A DNA stretch of 64,000 nucleotides from Myxococcales bacterium (GTDB taxonomy: Bacteria > Myxococcota > Polyangia > Nannocystales > Nannocystaceae), in NCBI GenBank assembly GCA_016793465.1, contig JAEUJW010000030.1, forward strand, positions 1-64,000, given 5' to 3'. The notes below the pieces were generated by a model. It worked only from the letters and a program-made list of their open reading frames with translations, had not been told where the DNA came from and ran no database searches. Position numbers and translations under genes: made by a program. Of the stretch, positions 48,850 through 59,884 are shown piece after piece; the stretch's first letter is position 1, and the number at the start of each line of letters is the position of its first letter.

Positions 48850-49944
48850 ATGAAATACGGGAGCAGGGTCAAGATCCTGCTCCCGTTGATGTTGGTTTCG
48901 TTCGTGGCCCTCAGCGCCTGGCGCCTGTGGCCGCGCGCGCCGGAGCTGACGACCGCCGAGCCCGAGGTCGCGCCGACCATCGAGCTCAGCGGCCCGACCA
49001 TGGGCACGACCTGGAAGGTCACCGTGGTCGGTCGCCTCTCCGCGGCCGACCAGGACGCCGTCGCCGAGACCATCACCCGTGAGCTCGACGTCGTCGACGC
49101 GCAGATGTCGACCTGGCGCGACGACTCGGACATCTCGCGCTTCAACGCCGACGTGTCCACGGCCGTGATCCCCGCGCCGCCCGAGCTGCTCGCGGTCGTG
49201 CGCATGGCGAACGACATCAGCGCCGCCAGCGACGGCGCCTTCGACGTCACCCTCGCTCCCCTGCTCGACGCCTGGGGCTTCGGCCCCGGCGGCCGCAAGG
49301 ACGCGGCGCCGACGCCCGAGCAGCTCGACGCCCTGCGCGCCCGCACCGGCTGGCACAAGCTCCACGCCGGGGCCGACGGCCTGCGCAAGGACGACCCCGC
49401 GCTGCGCATCGAGCTGTCCGCGATCGCCCCCGGCTACGCCGCCGACCGCATCGTCGCCGCCCTCGTCGCCGGCGGCTGGACCCGCCACATGGTCGACGTC
49501 GGCGGCGAGATACGCGTGACCGGCGAGTCGCCCCGCGGCGGCAAGTGGCGGCTCGGCATCGAGCGCCCCGACACCACCGGCGGCACGATCCAGGAGGTCG
49601 TCGAGCTCGCCGACCAGGCCCTCGCGACCTCGGGCGACTACCGCAACTACTACGAGCGAGACGGCGTCCGCGTCTCGCACACCCTCGACCCGCGCAGCGG
49701 CCGACCGATCGCCCACAAGCTCGCCTCGGTGTCCGTGATCCTGCCCAGCGCCGCCCTCGCCGACGGCTGGGCCACCGCGCTCAACGTGCTCGGGCCCGAC
49801 GCCGGCCACGCCCTCGCCGAGGCCCGCAGCATCCCCGCCCTCTTCCTCGTGCGCGGCCCGGACGGCGGGTTTGACGAGCGCACCACCACCCCGTTCGCGG
49901 CCTTGCGTCCCGCCACGGCCCGGGCCACCCTGGAGGCGCCATGA
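48850..49944 (+). CDS. apbE: FAD:protein FMN transferase ApbE
   Basis: A 364-aa flavin transferase that links FMN to the Thr of NqrB and NqrC. It is membrane-anchored or lipoprotein-like at the start (VKILLPLMLVSFVALSAWRL, no Cys, so a plain anchor). Motifs: GPTMGTTWKVTVVGRLS, SDGAFDVTLAPLLDAWGFGP, DVGGEIRVTGES, ATSGDYRNYYERDGVRVSHT with the catalytic region. It starts 10 nt after the nqrF stop; a GTG at 48832, overlapping nqrF, is an alternative start. Its stop overlaps the nqrM start (ATGA). Confidence 0.95.
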   Translation: MKYGSRVKILLPLMLVSFVALSAWRLWPRAPELTTAEPEVAPTIELSGPTMGTTWKVTVVGRLSAADQDAVAETITRELDVVDAQMSTWRDDSDISRFNADVSTAVIPAPPELLAVVRMANDISAASDGAFDVTLAPLLDAWGFGPGGRKDAAPTPEQLDALRARTGWHKLHAGADGLRKDDPALRIELSAIAPGYAADRIVAALVAGGWTRHMVDVGGEIRVTGESPRGGKWRLGIERPDTTGGTIQEVVELADQALATSGDYRNYYERDGVRVSHTLDPRSGRPIAHKLASVSVILPSAALADGWATALNVLGPDAGHALAEARSIPALFLVRGPDGGFDERTTTPFAALRPATARATLEAP

Positions 49945-50123
49945 CGATCCTGCTCACCATCGGCGTCCTCGGTGCGGTCATGCTCGGCATGGCGGTCGGC
50001 GCCATCTTCGCCGGCAAGACCCTGCGCGGCTCCTGCGGCGGCGCCACCAACAGCTGCGACTGCTCGGCGGCCAAGCGCGCCGAATGTGCCAGCGGCGCAT
50101 CGCGCCCCTCCGGCCCGGCGTGA
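49941..50123 (+). CDS. nqrM: NqrM, Na+-NQR maturation protein
   Basis: A 60-aa protein with one membrane helix (LLTIGVLGAVMLGMAVGAIF) and four Cys in RGSCGG, NSCDCS and AEC. That matches NqrM (DUF539), needed for inserting the intramembrane Fe centre of NqrD/NqrE. It overlaps apbE by 4 nt and closes the operon. Confidence 0.92.
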   Translation: MTILLTIGVLGAVMLGMAVGAIFAGKTLRGSCGGATNSCDCSAAKRAECASGASRPSGPA

Positions 50124-50131
50124 GCGCGACG

Positions 50132-50167
50132 AGCGGGCCCGGGCCGACCCCACGCGCCGCCCGGGTC
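50132..50167. terminator. Bidirectional terminator between nqrM and amylase gene
   Basis: CGGGCCCGGGC (50132-50142) pairs with GCCCGGGTCCG (50157-50167) as an 11-bp stem with one G-U pair, loop 14 nt. It fills the 57-nt gap between two converging genes. Confidence 0.6.
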
Positions 50168-50180
50168 CGGAGCGACCGGC

Positions 50181-52232
50181 TCACGGCGCGACGAGCACGC
50201 GGGCCGAGCGCGCCGGCACGCTCAGCGCCCCGCCGTCGACCATCTCGCCGCTCAGCTCGTCGAGGTACTGCCCCGCCGGCACGCCGCTCACGTCGGCCGC
50301 CGCGTCGCCGCGGTTGAGCGCCACGTACACCGTCTCGTTGGCGTCCTTCATCTCGTACGCCATGGTGTGCGTGCCGCTGGCGAGCGTCTTGCGGGCGCCC
50401 CGGCGCAGCGCCGTGTGGGCCGCGCGCACCGCCCCGAGGTCCTTCATGTGCTGCAGCAGCCACGACTGCCCCGCCGAGTAGCCGTCCCACTGCATGAAGC
50501 GGCGGTTGTCGGGGTCGCCCGCCCCCGGCAGGCCGATCTCGTCGCCGTAGTAGACCAGCGGCGCCCCGCGGGTGGTGAACAGCAGCGTGAACGCCAGCCC
50601 CAGGCGTTCGAACGGCGCCATGCCCTGCGGCAGCCCCGGCTTGTTCATCCACGCCTTGTCCTTGCCGTCGGTCCACTGGTCGTCCCACAGCGGCACGTCC
50701 TCCGCGAGGTGGATCGCCCGCGGGATGTCGTGGTTGCCGATGAACGTGCTCATCACCCCGTTGCCGTAGTAGCCGTCGTTGGCGTCGAGGAAGCCGGCCA
50801 GGTCGCTCATCGAGCCCTTGCGGATCAGCAGCGTCGCCGCCATCTGCATGCGCAGCGGGAAGTCGAACTGCCCGTCGAGCATGTCCGGCCGCACGTAGTA
50901 CTTGATGGTCGCCTTGTCGCCGGTGAACGTCTCGCCGACCATGTAGAAGTGCTCGAGCGTCACCGGCTCGATCTCGCTCTGGACCCGCGCCCGCATGTCG
51001 AACAGCCAGTCGTCGGCGATGTGCTTGACCGCGTCGAGGCGGAACCCGTCGATGCCGGTGTCCTTGATCCACGTGATCGCGTTGTCGACCGAGTACTGGC
51101 GCGCCGCCGCGTTGGTGAAGTTGAAGTCGGGCAGGTAGTCGGTGAACCAGCACCTCTTGTTGGCCACCGGGTCGTCCCAGCTGCAGCCCATGCCGCACAC
51201 GCAGTTGCCGCCCTGGCCGTTGTCGTTGGGCCAGAACCAGTCCGGGTGGTCGGTGTACACCGGCGCGCTGCTGTGCACGTGGTTCATCGCGTAGTCGAGG
51301 ATCACCTTCAGGTCCTGGGCGTGCGCCGCCGCCACCAGATCCTTTAATTCTTGCAGCGTGCCGAAGTGCTCCTCGGTCGCGCCGAGGTCGGTCGGCCAGT
51401 AGCCGTGGTACGCGCTGTGGTAGTGCCCGTCGGTGCCGATGCCCTTGTCGCTGGTGTTGTCCATCGGCACCGTCAGCCACAGCGTGTTGACCCCGAGCTC
51501 GTTGAAGTACCCGGCCTCGACCTTGGCCTTCACGCCGGCCCAGTCGCCGCCCTGCCAGTCGGTCTCGACCTCGACCCCGCTCGACGCGTCGTTGCCCGGG
51601 TCGCCGTTGTTGAAGCGGTCGACGAACACGAAGTAGATCACCGAGTCCTGCCAGTTGAAGGTGCCGGTGACCCCCGGGTCGCACGAGAACTCCTCGCAGG
51701 TGGTCGGCTCGACCACCGAGTTGGTGCCGCCGAACCCGTCGTCCTCGCCCTGCGGGTTGTTGGGGTCGGGGATCCAGTCGGCCCCGTTGACGCGGAATTT
51801 GTAGAGCACCTTGGTGTCCCACGGGATCGGCACGACCGCCGTCCAGCTGGCGCCGTCGCTCGTCATCGGCACGCCCGTCGTCCACCCGTCGGCCGCGAAG
51901 CTGCCCATCACGTCGACCGACTGCTCGCCCGCGTCCGGCAGGCTGAACACGTGGTCGCAGCGCTTCAACGCGTCGTCGCACATCGGCGGCGGCGGCTCGC
52001 CGGTGGTCGCGTCGGTGTCGCTCGACGGGTCCGTCGACGTCGGCGTGCTGTCCGAGTCGGGCCCGCCCGTCGCGTAGGCCGTGCCGCCGCTGCCGCCCTG
52101 CGACGGGTCGTAGGGCATGGTCTCCGGCGGCTCGCTGTTCGACTGGGACTCCGACTGCAGCGGCGGGTCCCCGCAGGCGACGAGGCACACGAACACGGAC
52201 GCGATCGGACGGAGGCGGAGCATCATCGACAC
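50181..52232 (-). CDS. Exported GH13 alpha-amylase lipoprotein with starch-binding-like domain
   Basis: A 683-aa lipoprotein (signal IASVFVCLVACGD, lipobox Cys). A Ser/Thr/Pro/Asp-rich linker of about 60 residues follows. Next is a CBM48/AMPK-like beta domain (DVMGSFAADGWTTGVPMTSD, KVLYKFRVNG), then the GH13 barrel from about 200. Catalytic residues: nucleophile Asp in GIDGFRLDAVKHI, acid/base Glu in YMVGETFTGD, and stabiliser Asp in FIGNHDIPR. The extra Cys (CVCGMGCSW, KRCWFTDYLPDF) suggest disulfides and recur in the paralogue at 52356. It degrades alpha-glucans at the outer surface. The start is GTG 52232 or the ATG 6 nt inside. The AT-rich run at 51341-51353 codes for LQELKDL. Confidence 0.93.
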   Translation of the reverse strand: MSMMLRLRPIASVFVCLVACGDPPLQSESQSNSEPPETMPYDPSQGGSGGTAYATGGPDSDSTPTSTDPSSDTDATTGEPPPPMCDDALKRCDHVFSLPDAGEQSVDVMGSFAADGWTTGVPMTSDGASWTAVVPIPWDTKVLYKFRVNGADWIPDPNNPQGEDDGFGGTNSVVEPTTCEEFSCDPGVTGTFNWQDSVIYFVFVDRFNNGDPGNDASSGVEVETDWQGGDWAGVKAKVEAGYFNELGVNTLWLTVPMDNTSDKGIGTDGHYHSAYHGYWPTDLGATEEHFGTLQELKDLVAAAHAQDLKVILDYAMNHVHSSAPVYTDHPDWFWPNDNGQGGNCVCGMGCSWDDPVANKRCWFTDYLPDFNFTNAAARQYSVDNAITWIKDTGIDGFRLDAVKHIADDWLFDMRARVQSEIEPVTLEHFYMVGETFTGDKATIKYYVRPDMLDGQFDFPLRMQMAATLLIRKGSMSDLAGFLDANDGYYGNGVMSTFIGNHDIPRAIHLAEDVPLWDDQWTDGKDKAWMNKPGLPQGMAPFERLGLAFTLLFTTRGAPLVYYGDEIGLPGAGDPDNRRFMQWDGYSAGQSWLLQHMKDLGAVRAAHTALRRGARKTLASGTHTMAYEMKDANETVYVALNRGDAAADVSGVPAGQYLDELSGEMVDGGALSVPARSARVLVAP

Positions 52233-52355
52233 GCGTATCAGGCCACCCGCCGACCCGTCAATCGCCGCCGCGCCCGCTCCCCATCCGCGAACCGGCGTTC
52301 GTCAGCCCCGCGTCCGCCCACGACCCGCGAGCGCGCCCCCGGCGCCCGCACCCCT

Positions 52356-54515
52356 TCACCGCGCGCAAGGGTCGTCCCCGGCGACCAGCACCCGCGGTAC
52401 CCGTGCCGACAACCCCACCTCGAGGCCGGCCTGCACATCCGAATCAGAAGCAGAATTATTAAAAACTTCGCCGCTCAGCACATCGACGTACCCGGCCGCG
52501 TTCACGAACGTCTGCGGGACTGTCACCGTCGTGTCGACCCGCGAGAGCATCACCAGCACCGTGCCCTGCGCGCCCTCCCGGGCGAACACGTAGACATCGT
52601 CCTCGGCCACGATCGCCGTGCGCGCCCCCGTGCGCAGCGCGGGCGAGCAGCGCCGCAGCGTGCCGAGCCGCCGCGCCAGCGCCAGCGTGGTCGACTGCTC
52701 GGCCGACAGCGCGTCCCACCCCGGCAGCACACGACGATTGTCCGGATCGTTCGCCCCGGCCAGCCCGACCTCGTCGCCGTAATAGATCACCGGCAGCCCG
52801 GGCAGCGTCAGCAGCAGCGTCAGGGCCACGCGCACGCGCGCGAACGCCGTCGGGTCGTCGGCCTGGGCGGCCGGCGCGGCCCAGGGGTCGCCGCCGGCGT
52901 CGCCGTGGGCCTCGGAGAACAGCCGCGTGGTGTCATGGTTGCCGATGATCTGCCCGAGCACCGCGCCCGATCCCGCGGTCGCGCGCTCGACCTCGCCGAG
53001 CATCGCCTCGATCTCGCCGAGCCCCGCCGACTCGTGGGCCACCGCGTCGCGGATCACCCACATCAGCGGGAAGTCGAACACGCTGTCGAGCCCGTCGGGC
53101 CCCAGGTAGTAGCGAATGACGTCGATGCCCCACGAGCCCGCGCCCGTGTACACCTCGCCGATCAAGAACTGGCTGCGCCCGGGCGTCACGCTCGCGCGCA
53201 GCTCGTGGGCCATCCGCCGGGTCGCCGCCCGCGGCATCATCGGCACCGCGTCGACGCGCACGCCGTCGGCGTCGAAGCGCTCCGCCCACCAGGTCAGGTC
53301 CTCGTAGGCCGTGCGCAGCGCCGCCGGCTGCTCGAGCCGCACGTCCGGCAGATAGTCGGTGAACCAGCACGTGCCGATGTACGTGCCCCAGTCGCAGTCG
53401 CCGAGCCCGCACACGCACGGCGGCTCGCGCCAGTGGAAGCCGTCGTCGTCGGTGCGCTCGGCGAAGCGGGGGTTACGCTCGTACACGTGGTTCGGCACCA
53501 CGTCGAGCAGCAGCTTCATGCCGCGCGCGTGCGCCGCGTCGATCAGCCGGTCGAGCGCCGCCTCGCCGCCGATCCGCGGGTCCACGCCGCGCGAGTCGAG
53601 CGGCCAGTAGCCGTGGTAGCCCGTGTACAGGCGCCCGTCGCCGCGGCCCTCGCGGGCCTCCACGGGGTTGACGTAGACCGGCGAGATCCACAGCGCCGTC
53701 GCCCCCAGCCGTTCGAACGTGCCCGCCTCGAGCTCCGCCGTGATCCCGTCGAGCGTGCCGCCCGCGCGCGAGCCCGGCGTGTCCGGCTCAGCCAGCGCCG
53801 CCCCGCCGTCGCCGCGGAACCGGTCCGTCACCACCTGATACAGCAGCTCGTCGGCCCACGACTGCGCCAGCGGCTGCACGAAGCCCGAGGCCCGCGCCGT
53901 CGCCGTGCGCCCGGCCGCGTCCTCGGCCGTGATCGTCAGCGTGTGCTTGCCGCGGGCCAGCCCCGCGCGCGTGGCCGTCAGCGTCCCGCGCTCCGCGTCG
54001 ATCGTGAGCGGCACCTCCTCGCCCGCGCGCGTGCGGGCCGACGCCCTCGCCAGCCGCGCTCCGTCGTCGGCGCCGGCGAAGCTCGCCTCGACCGTCATCG
54101 TGCCCGCGGCGTCGACGCTCACGCGCTCCACCGTCAGCGCCGGCGCGCCGCAGTCCGGCATCACCAGCAGCGAGACCTCGAGGTCGTCCTGCTCGCTCCA
54201 GAACGTCGACAGCGGGTTGTGCTCGTCGCGGCGATGCGCGCCGTCCTCGAGCAGCAGGTACCCGTATTCACCCGGCGGCACCTCGCCCGCCGCGAGCGTC
54301 ACCGAGTGCCACGGAGGTTCGTCCGACGGCGCCAGCGGGATCCCCGGCACGTACCAGTCGTTCCAGCTCCCGATCACCGCCAGCGTCGCGCCCGGACGCG
54401 AGGGTCGCGCCCAGATCGTCGCCTCGCACGTGCGGGCCGGCGGCGACGCGTTGCACGCCGCGAGCCCCACCACGCCGCAGCACAAAAGCCCCGCGATGGC
54501 GACGGACCGGCGCAT
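52356..54515 (-). CDS. Exported GH13 alpha-amylase lipoprotein, second paralogue
   Basis: A 719-aa lipoprotein (signal VAIAGLLCCGVVGLAACN). N-terminal residues 30-110 form a CBM48-like domain (LAVIGSWNDWYVPGIPLAPS), and a second beta domain follows to about 235. The GH13 domain has Asp in FDADGVRVDAVPMM, Glu in FLIGEVYTGAG and Asp in IIGNHDTTRLF. The paired Cys segments CVCGLGDCDW and GTCWFTDYLPDV match those of the gene at 50181. Near the C-terminus, codons 52437-52469 are unusually AT-rich. It is divergent from the porin gene and lies 123 nt upstream of the next amylase gene on the same strand. Confidence 0.94.
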   Translation of the reverse strand: MRRSVAIAGLLCCGVVGLAACNASPPARTCEATIWARPSRPGATLAVIGSWNDWYVPGIPLAPSDEPPWHSVTLAAGEVPPGEYGYLLLEDGAHRRDEHNPLSTFWSEQDDLEVSLLVMPDCGAPALTVERVSVDAAGTMTVEASFAGADDGARLARASARTRAGEEVPLTIDAERGTLTATRAGLARGKHTLTITAEDAAGRTATARASGFVQPLAQSWADELLYQVVTDRFRGDGGAALAEPDTPGSRAGGTLDGITAELEAGTFERLGATALWISPVYVNPVEAREGRGDGRLYTGYHGYWPLDSRGVDPRIGGEAALDRLIDAAHARGMKLLLDVVPNHVYERNPRFAERTDDDGFHWREPPCVCGLGDCDWGTYIGTCWFTDYLPDVRLEQPAALRTAYEDLTWWAERFDADGVRVDAVPMMPRAATRRMAHELRASVTPGRSQFLIGEVYTGAGSWGIDVIRYYLGPDGLDSVFDFPLMWVIRDAVAHESAGLGEIEAMLGEVERATAGSGAVLGQIIGNHDTTRLFSEAHGDAGGDPWAAPAAQADDPTAFARVRVALTLLLTLPGLPVIYYGDEVGLAGANDPDNRRVLPGWDALSAEQSTTLALARRLGTLRRCSPALRTGARTAIVAEDDVYVFAREGAQGTVLVMLSRVDTTVTVPQTFVNAAGYVDVLSGEVFNNSASDSDVQAGLEVGLSARVPRVLVAGDDPCAR

Positions 54516-54522
54516 ACGGCCA

Positions 54523-54584
54523 GCTGTAGCGAGAAAGATCCGTATCGACAAGCGCGCGCATTTCGAGCATGTTGCCGCTACAAC
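54523..54584. promoter_or_regulatory. Divergent promoters between amylase and porin genes
   Basis: Minus-strand GCTACAGC (54530-54523) lies 7 nt from the amylase ATG at 54515, predicting a leaderless mRNA. Plus-strand GCTACAAC (54577-54584) lies 21 nt before the porin GTG, leaving room for a short leader with GAAGG. The mirrored octamers point to joint control of starch degradation and uptake. Confidence 0.5.
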
Positions 54585-54605
54585 TGCTCGAAGGCTTGAC
54601 CCCAC

Positions 54606-56324
54606 GTGCCACGCATCGGCCCACCTGCTCGTCCCCTCGGCCCTCGGCGCCTGCTCGCGCCGCTCGCCGCGGCCCTCGTGACCGCCGCCCTGGCCCGCCC
54701 CGCGGCCGCCCAGACCCCGCCGCCCGCGTCCGAGCCCCCGCCCGCGTTCACGCCGTCGAGCTCGCAGCCGACCGCCTCGCAGCCGCCGGTCACCCCGGAG
54801 TCGACGCCCATGGCCGACCCCGCCGACACCCAACCATCGGTGGAGGCCTCCACACCGCCCCCCACACCGCCCCCCACACCGGCCGCTGCGCCGACCGCCG
54901 CCAGGCCCGCGGCCGACCCCGCGAGCTCGACGGCCGACGCCGAGGTCAAGAACCCCGCCGACAAGCCGAGGCACGCCGGCCCCAACGACCCCAACCAGCC
55001 GCCCGACTACGCCGACGGCTTCCACTTCGGATCCTACGGCCGCGTGATCGCCGGCGGTGACGCGGCCGGCCGCGCCGGGCGCAACGCCGACATCGTGGCC
55101 CGCGGCTCGCGCCTCGACGAGTCGAACTACGCCGAGCTCGAGCTGCGCCGCGAGGACTACTGGAAGAAGACCGGCGCCTACACCCGCATCGTCGCGACCA
55201 CCGCCTTCGCCAACCCCGTCTTTCACTACAACGGCCAGTTCGCCGCCACCATCGCCGTCCGCAACCTCTACATCGAGGAGACCGGCCTCGGCGCCAAGGG
55301 CCTGTCGATCTGGGCCGGCTCGCGCATGTACCGCGGCGACGACATCTACCTGCTCGACTTCTGGCCGCTCGACAACCTCAACACCATCGGCGGCGGCGCC
55401 GGCTACGCCTTCGGCGCGTCGCGCCGCACCACCCTGAAGTTCCACGCCGGCCTCAACCAGCCGACCGACCCGTACTACCGCCAGACCGTCCTGCGCGCCC
55501 CGACCTACAACCAGTTCGGCGACGTCGAGGTCGCCGTGCTCGACCGCCAGAAGCTCGTCAGCAGCATGAAGCTGAGCCACACCTGGCCGCTCGGCGAGTC
55601 GGGCGGCGTCAAGGGCGTGCTCTACGGCGAGCTGCACTACGTCGCCGCGGGCCAGCGCGAGGTCGAGAGCAAGGTCTACGAGGCCGTGCCGAAGGACTAC
55701 GGGTTCGTCGCTGGCGGCCAGGTCACCGCCTTCACCGGCAAGCGCAGCACCTACCTGACCGTGACCGGCCGCTTCGCCCACGGCATCGCCGCCTACGGCG
55801 AGCTGAACGCCCCCCGCCAGCTCCGCCCCGATCGCAAGGCCGCCGGCGCCTACGAGTTCCTGCTGACCCTCAGCGGCAACTGGGAGCGGGGCCCGGTCGG
55901 CATCATGTTCGGCTCGTATTACCGGCAGTTCCGCAACGCCAGCAAGCAGCTCGACTTCGACGACCTCAACGAGGGCATCGCCATCGTCCGCCCGACCTTC
56001 TGGTTCGGCGAGCTCGCCGGCGTCTCGCTCGAGGGCAGCTTCCAGGCCCAGCAGCGCGGCGTGCTCGAGGAGGCCTCGCCGGGGCTGTTCAAGCCGGTGA
56101 TCGCCACCCTCGGCCGCGTCGGCCTGGTCCCCTTCATCACCCCCGGCGGCCGCGGCGGCTTCCAGCGCCCGCACATCCGCATGATCTACCTGCTCACGGT
56201 CCGCGACGACGGCGCCCGCTCGCTCTACGCGGCGGACGACGTGTTCGCCCGCCGCAAGGTCGACCACTTCATCGGCGTCGGCGCCGAGTGGTGGTTCGGG
56301 TCCACCAGCTACTTCCGCGACTGA
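54606..56324 (+). CDS. Maltoporin-like outer-membrane channel
   Basis: A 572-aa outer-membrane protein. GTG start; the signal sequence (LLAPLAAALVTAALARPAAA) is followed by about 95 residues of Pro/Thr/Ala-rich linker. A beta-barrel follows with alternating polar and aromatic residues: GFHFGSYGRVIAGGD, SNYAELELRREDYW, SIWAGSRMYRGDDIYLLDFW, ending in a strand EWWFGSTSYFRD. The SIWAGxRxYxxxDIYLLDF region recalls the LamB family, so passage of maltodextrins is likely. It precedes an amylase gene and a MalK-type ATPase gene. Confidence 0.85.
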   Translation: MPRIGPPARPLGPRRLLAPLAAALVTAALARPAAAQTPPPASEPPPAFTPSSSQPTASQPPVTPESTPMADPADTQPSVEASTPPPTPPPTPAAAPTAARPAADPASSTADAEVKNPADKPRHAGPNDPNQPPDYADGFHFGSYGRVIAGGDAAGRAGRNADIVARGSRLDESNYAELELRREDYWKKTGAYTRIVATTAFANPVFHYNGQFAATIAVRNLYIEETGLGAKGLSIWAGSRMYRGDDIYLLDFWPLDNLNTIGGGAGYAFGASRRTTLKFHAGLNQPTDPYYRQTVLRAPTYNQFGDVEVAVLDRQKLVSSMKLSHTWPLGESGGVKGVLYGELHYVAAGQREVESKVYEAVPKDYGFVAGGQVTAFTGKRSTYLTVTGRFAHGIAAYGELNAPRQLRPDRKAAGAYEFLLTLSGNWERGPVGIMFGSYYRQFRNASKQLDFDDLNEGIAIVRPTFWFGELAGVSLEGSFQAQQRGVLEEASPGLFKPVIATLGRVGLVPFITPGGRGGFQRPHIRMIYLLTVRDDGARSLYAADDVFARRKVDHFIGVGAEWWFGSTSYFRD

Positions 56325-56336
56325 CCGAGGCTCCCC

Positions 56337-58273
56337 ATGCACAAGCACCTCACGACCCTCGCCGCCGTGCTGGCCCTGACCCCGGCGTGCATGCACTTCG
56401 ACACCCTCGACGACGCCCCGCTCGCCCTCGCCACCCACCCCGGCGACTGGCGCGACCAGGTCATCTACCAGGTGCTGGTCGACCGCTTCCACGACGGCAA
56501 CGACGGCAACAACTACCTGATCGACCGCGAGAACATGGCCCGCTACCACGGCGGCGACTGGACCGGCCTCGAGCAGAAGCTCGACTACCTGGACGAGCTC
56601 GGCGTCACCACCCTGTGGATCTCGCCCGTCATCAAAAACATCGAGACCGACGCCAACGTCGACGGCTACCACGGCTACTGGGCCGTCGACCTGACCCAGC
56701 CGAACCCCCACTTCGGCAACCTCGACGACCTGCGCTCGCTCGTCGCCGCCGCCCACGACCGCGACATGCTGGTGGTGATCGACATCGTCACCAACCACAT
56801 GGGCCAGCTGTTCTTCTACGACATGAACCTGAACGGGGTGCCCGACATCCTGCTGCAGGGCACCGGGGCGCGCCCGCAGGGCAGCCCGGTGCCGCCGGAC
56901 TTCGACCAGTCCGGCTTCACCCACGTCACCGAGTACGACCCCGACTTCAACCCCGGCGGCGTGCAGGCCTTCACCTCGCTCGGCCCCGCCGGCCTCGCGC
57001 CGATCATCTTCCCCTACAACGCGAAGACCGGCCACATCACCCCCGCCCCGGAGATCTTCGCCCGCGCCGAGACCTACAACCGCAAGGGCCGCACCTTCAA
57101 TTACGACGACCCGCAGCAGCTGCTGACCGGCGACTTCCCCGGCGGCCTGAAGGACGTCGACACCACGCGCTGCGACGTCAAGGAGGCGATGGTCGACTCG
57201 TACGCCCGCTGGATCGAGCTGACCGACGCCGACGGCTTCCGCATCGACACCGTCAAGCACGTCGAGCGCGAGTTCTGGCGCTACTTCACCCAGCGCGTGC
57301 GCCAGCGCCTGGCCGACAAGGGCAAGCAGAAGTTCTTCATGTTCGGCGAGGCGTTCGACGGCAACGACGCGCTCGTCGGCCAGTTCACCAAGAACGACCT
57401 GCCCGCCGACCCCGACCAGATCGCCCGCGAGAACTCGTGCGACGACGGCCCGACCCTCACCGGCGACCAGCTCGACTCGGCGTTCTACTTCCCGCAGCAC
57501 TACCAGGTGTTCCGCGACGTGTTTCTCGACGCCCAGTCGACCGACCGCATCGCCACCCTGTGGGCGGCCAAGACCACCAACTACGGCACCACCGCGCCCG
57601 CGCTGTCGGCCGGCCTCCCGCCGCACAAGGTGCTCGTCAACTTCATCGACAACCACGACGTGGCCCGCTTCCTCTACTGGGCCGCCCGCAACGCCACCGA
57701 CGACTCACCGCAGCGCCAGCGTGCCCTGCTGCACAACGCGCTGCTGCTGCTGTTCACCGCCGAGGGCCTGCCGTGCATGTACTATGGCACCGAGCAGGAG
57801 TTCCGCGGCGGCAACGACCCGTCGAACCGCGAGGACATGTGGAAGCCCCTGCCCTACCTCGGCGAGTCGGCCGCCCCGCCCGCGTTCGACACCCAGGGCC
57901 CGACCTTCAAGTACGTGCAGACGCTGATCGCCCTGCGCAAGAAGCACACCGCGCTGACCCGCGGCGACACCAAGGTCGTGTGGTCCACCGCGCACACCGG
58001 CGACGAGCCCGACGCCGGGTTCTTCGCGTTCGAGCGCACCGGCGGCGACGCCAAGGGCAACTACGCGCTGGTGGTGTTCAACACCAACCAGAAGCACGAC
58101 AGCACCGGCGCGTTCGAGGACGCCAAGATGACGCTGTCCGCCCCCAAGGGCGCCGTGCTCGTCGACGTGCTGTCGGCCAAGAAGACGGCGTACACGGTGG
58201 CCGGCGACGGCAGCCTCGACATCACCCTCCCGCCCGCGGGCCACGCGCTGCTGGTGCCCAAGCAGGACGTCTG

Positions 58274-58274
<1 letters not shown>
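56337..58274 (+). CDS. Exported GH13 alpha-amylase/maltodextrinase lipoprotein
   Basis: A 645-aa lipoprotein (LAAVLALTPACMHF, lipobox Cys). The GH13 catalytic domain starts at once, without an N-terminal CBM: WRDQVIYQVLVDRFHDGN, LWISPVIKNIETDANVDGYH, Asp in ADGFRIDTVKHV, Glu in FMFGEAFDGND, Asp in NFIDNHDVARFL. The C-terminal beta domain is complete. Domain content differs from the other two amylases, so the three may have different substrates. It is 12 nt after the porin gene and overlaps the ATPase gene (TGATG), forming one operon. Confidence 0.94.
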
Positions 58275-59356
<1,082 letters not shown>

Positions 59357-59360
59357 ATCG

Positions 59361-59375
59361 GGGGCACCAAGCCCC
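59361..59375 (+). terminator. Weak hairpin after MalK-type gene
   Basis: GGGGC-ACCAA-GCCCC, a 5-bp stem with a 5-nt loop, lies 4 nt after the stop codon. Position supports termination, but the stem is short and no T-run follows. Confidence 0.3.
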
Positions 59376-59506
59376 GGCCGTCTCGCCGCCCGCCGGGCGC
59401 TTCGAGCACGGCCGCCACGGCGGCCACGGGGACAGCTCCGGCGGCCGCGGGCGGGGCGCGCACGCGGGGCTGTGAAGCCCGGGCGATGCGTGCGATGGTC
59501 GGTCCC

Positions 59507-59884
59507 ATGCGCCGATCGATCGCAGCGGGTGCGCCCCCCGCGGCCCCCTACTCGCCGGCGATCGTCGCCGGCGGGCCCATGGTGTTCGTCTCGGGCCAGC
59601 TCCCGCTCGACCCCGCCACCGGCAGACCCGGCGGCGGCAGCTTCCGCGAGCAGGCCGAGCGGGTGTTCGAGCAGCTCACGGCCCTGCTGACCGCCGCCGG
59701 CAGCGACTGGGCCCACGCGGTCAAGCTGACCGTGTTCCTCGCCGACCTGGGCGACTACGCCGAGTTCAACGCCGTCGCGCGCCGCTGGCTGGTCGAGCCG
59801 TTCCCCGCGCGGACGACCGCGCAGTCGGCCCTGCCCGCGGGCGTCGCCCTCGAGGTCGACTGCATCGCCGTGGTCCCGCCATGA
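59507..59884 (+). CDS. RidA-family protein
   Basis: A RidA/YjgF-type protein of 125 aa from ATG 59507 (132 aa from ATG 59486). RidA enzymes hydrolyse reactive enamines/imines formed by PLP enzymes. Matching segments: APYSPAIVAGGPMVFVSGQL, AERVFEQLTALLTAAGSDWA, KLTVFLADLGDYAEFN, the catalytic Arg in FPARTTAQSALP, and LEVDCIAVV. Its stop overlaps the start of the M81 peptidase gene, so the two are one operon. Confidence 0.92.
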   Translation: MRRSIAAGAPPAAPYSPAIVAGGPMVFVSGQLPLDPATGRPGGGSFREQAERVFEQLTALLTAAGSDWAHAVKLTVFLADLGDYAEFNAVARRWLVEPFPARTTAQSALPAGVALEVDCIAVVPP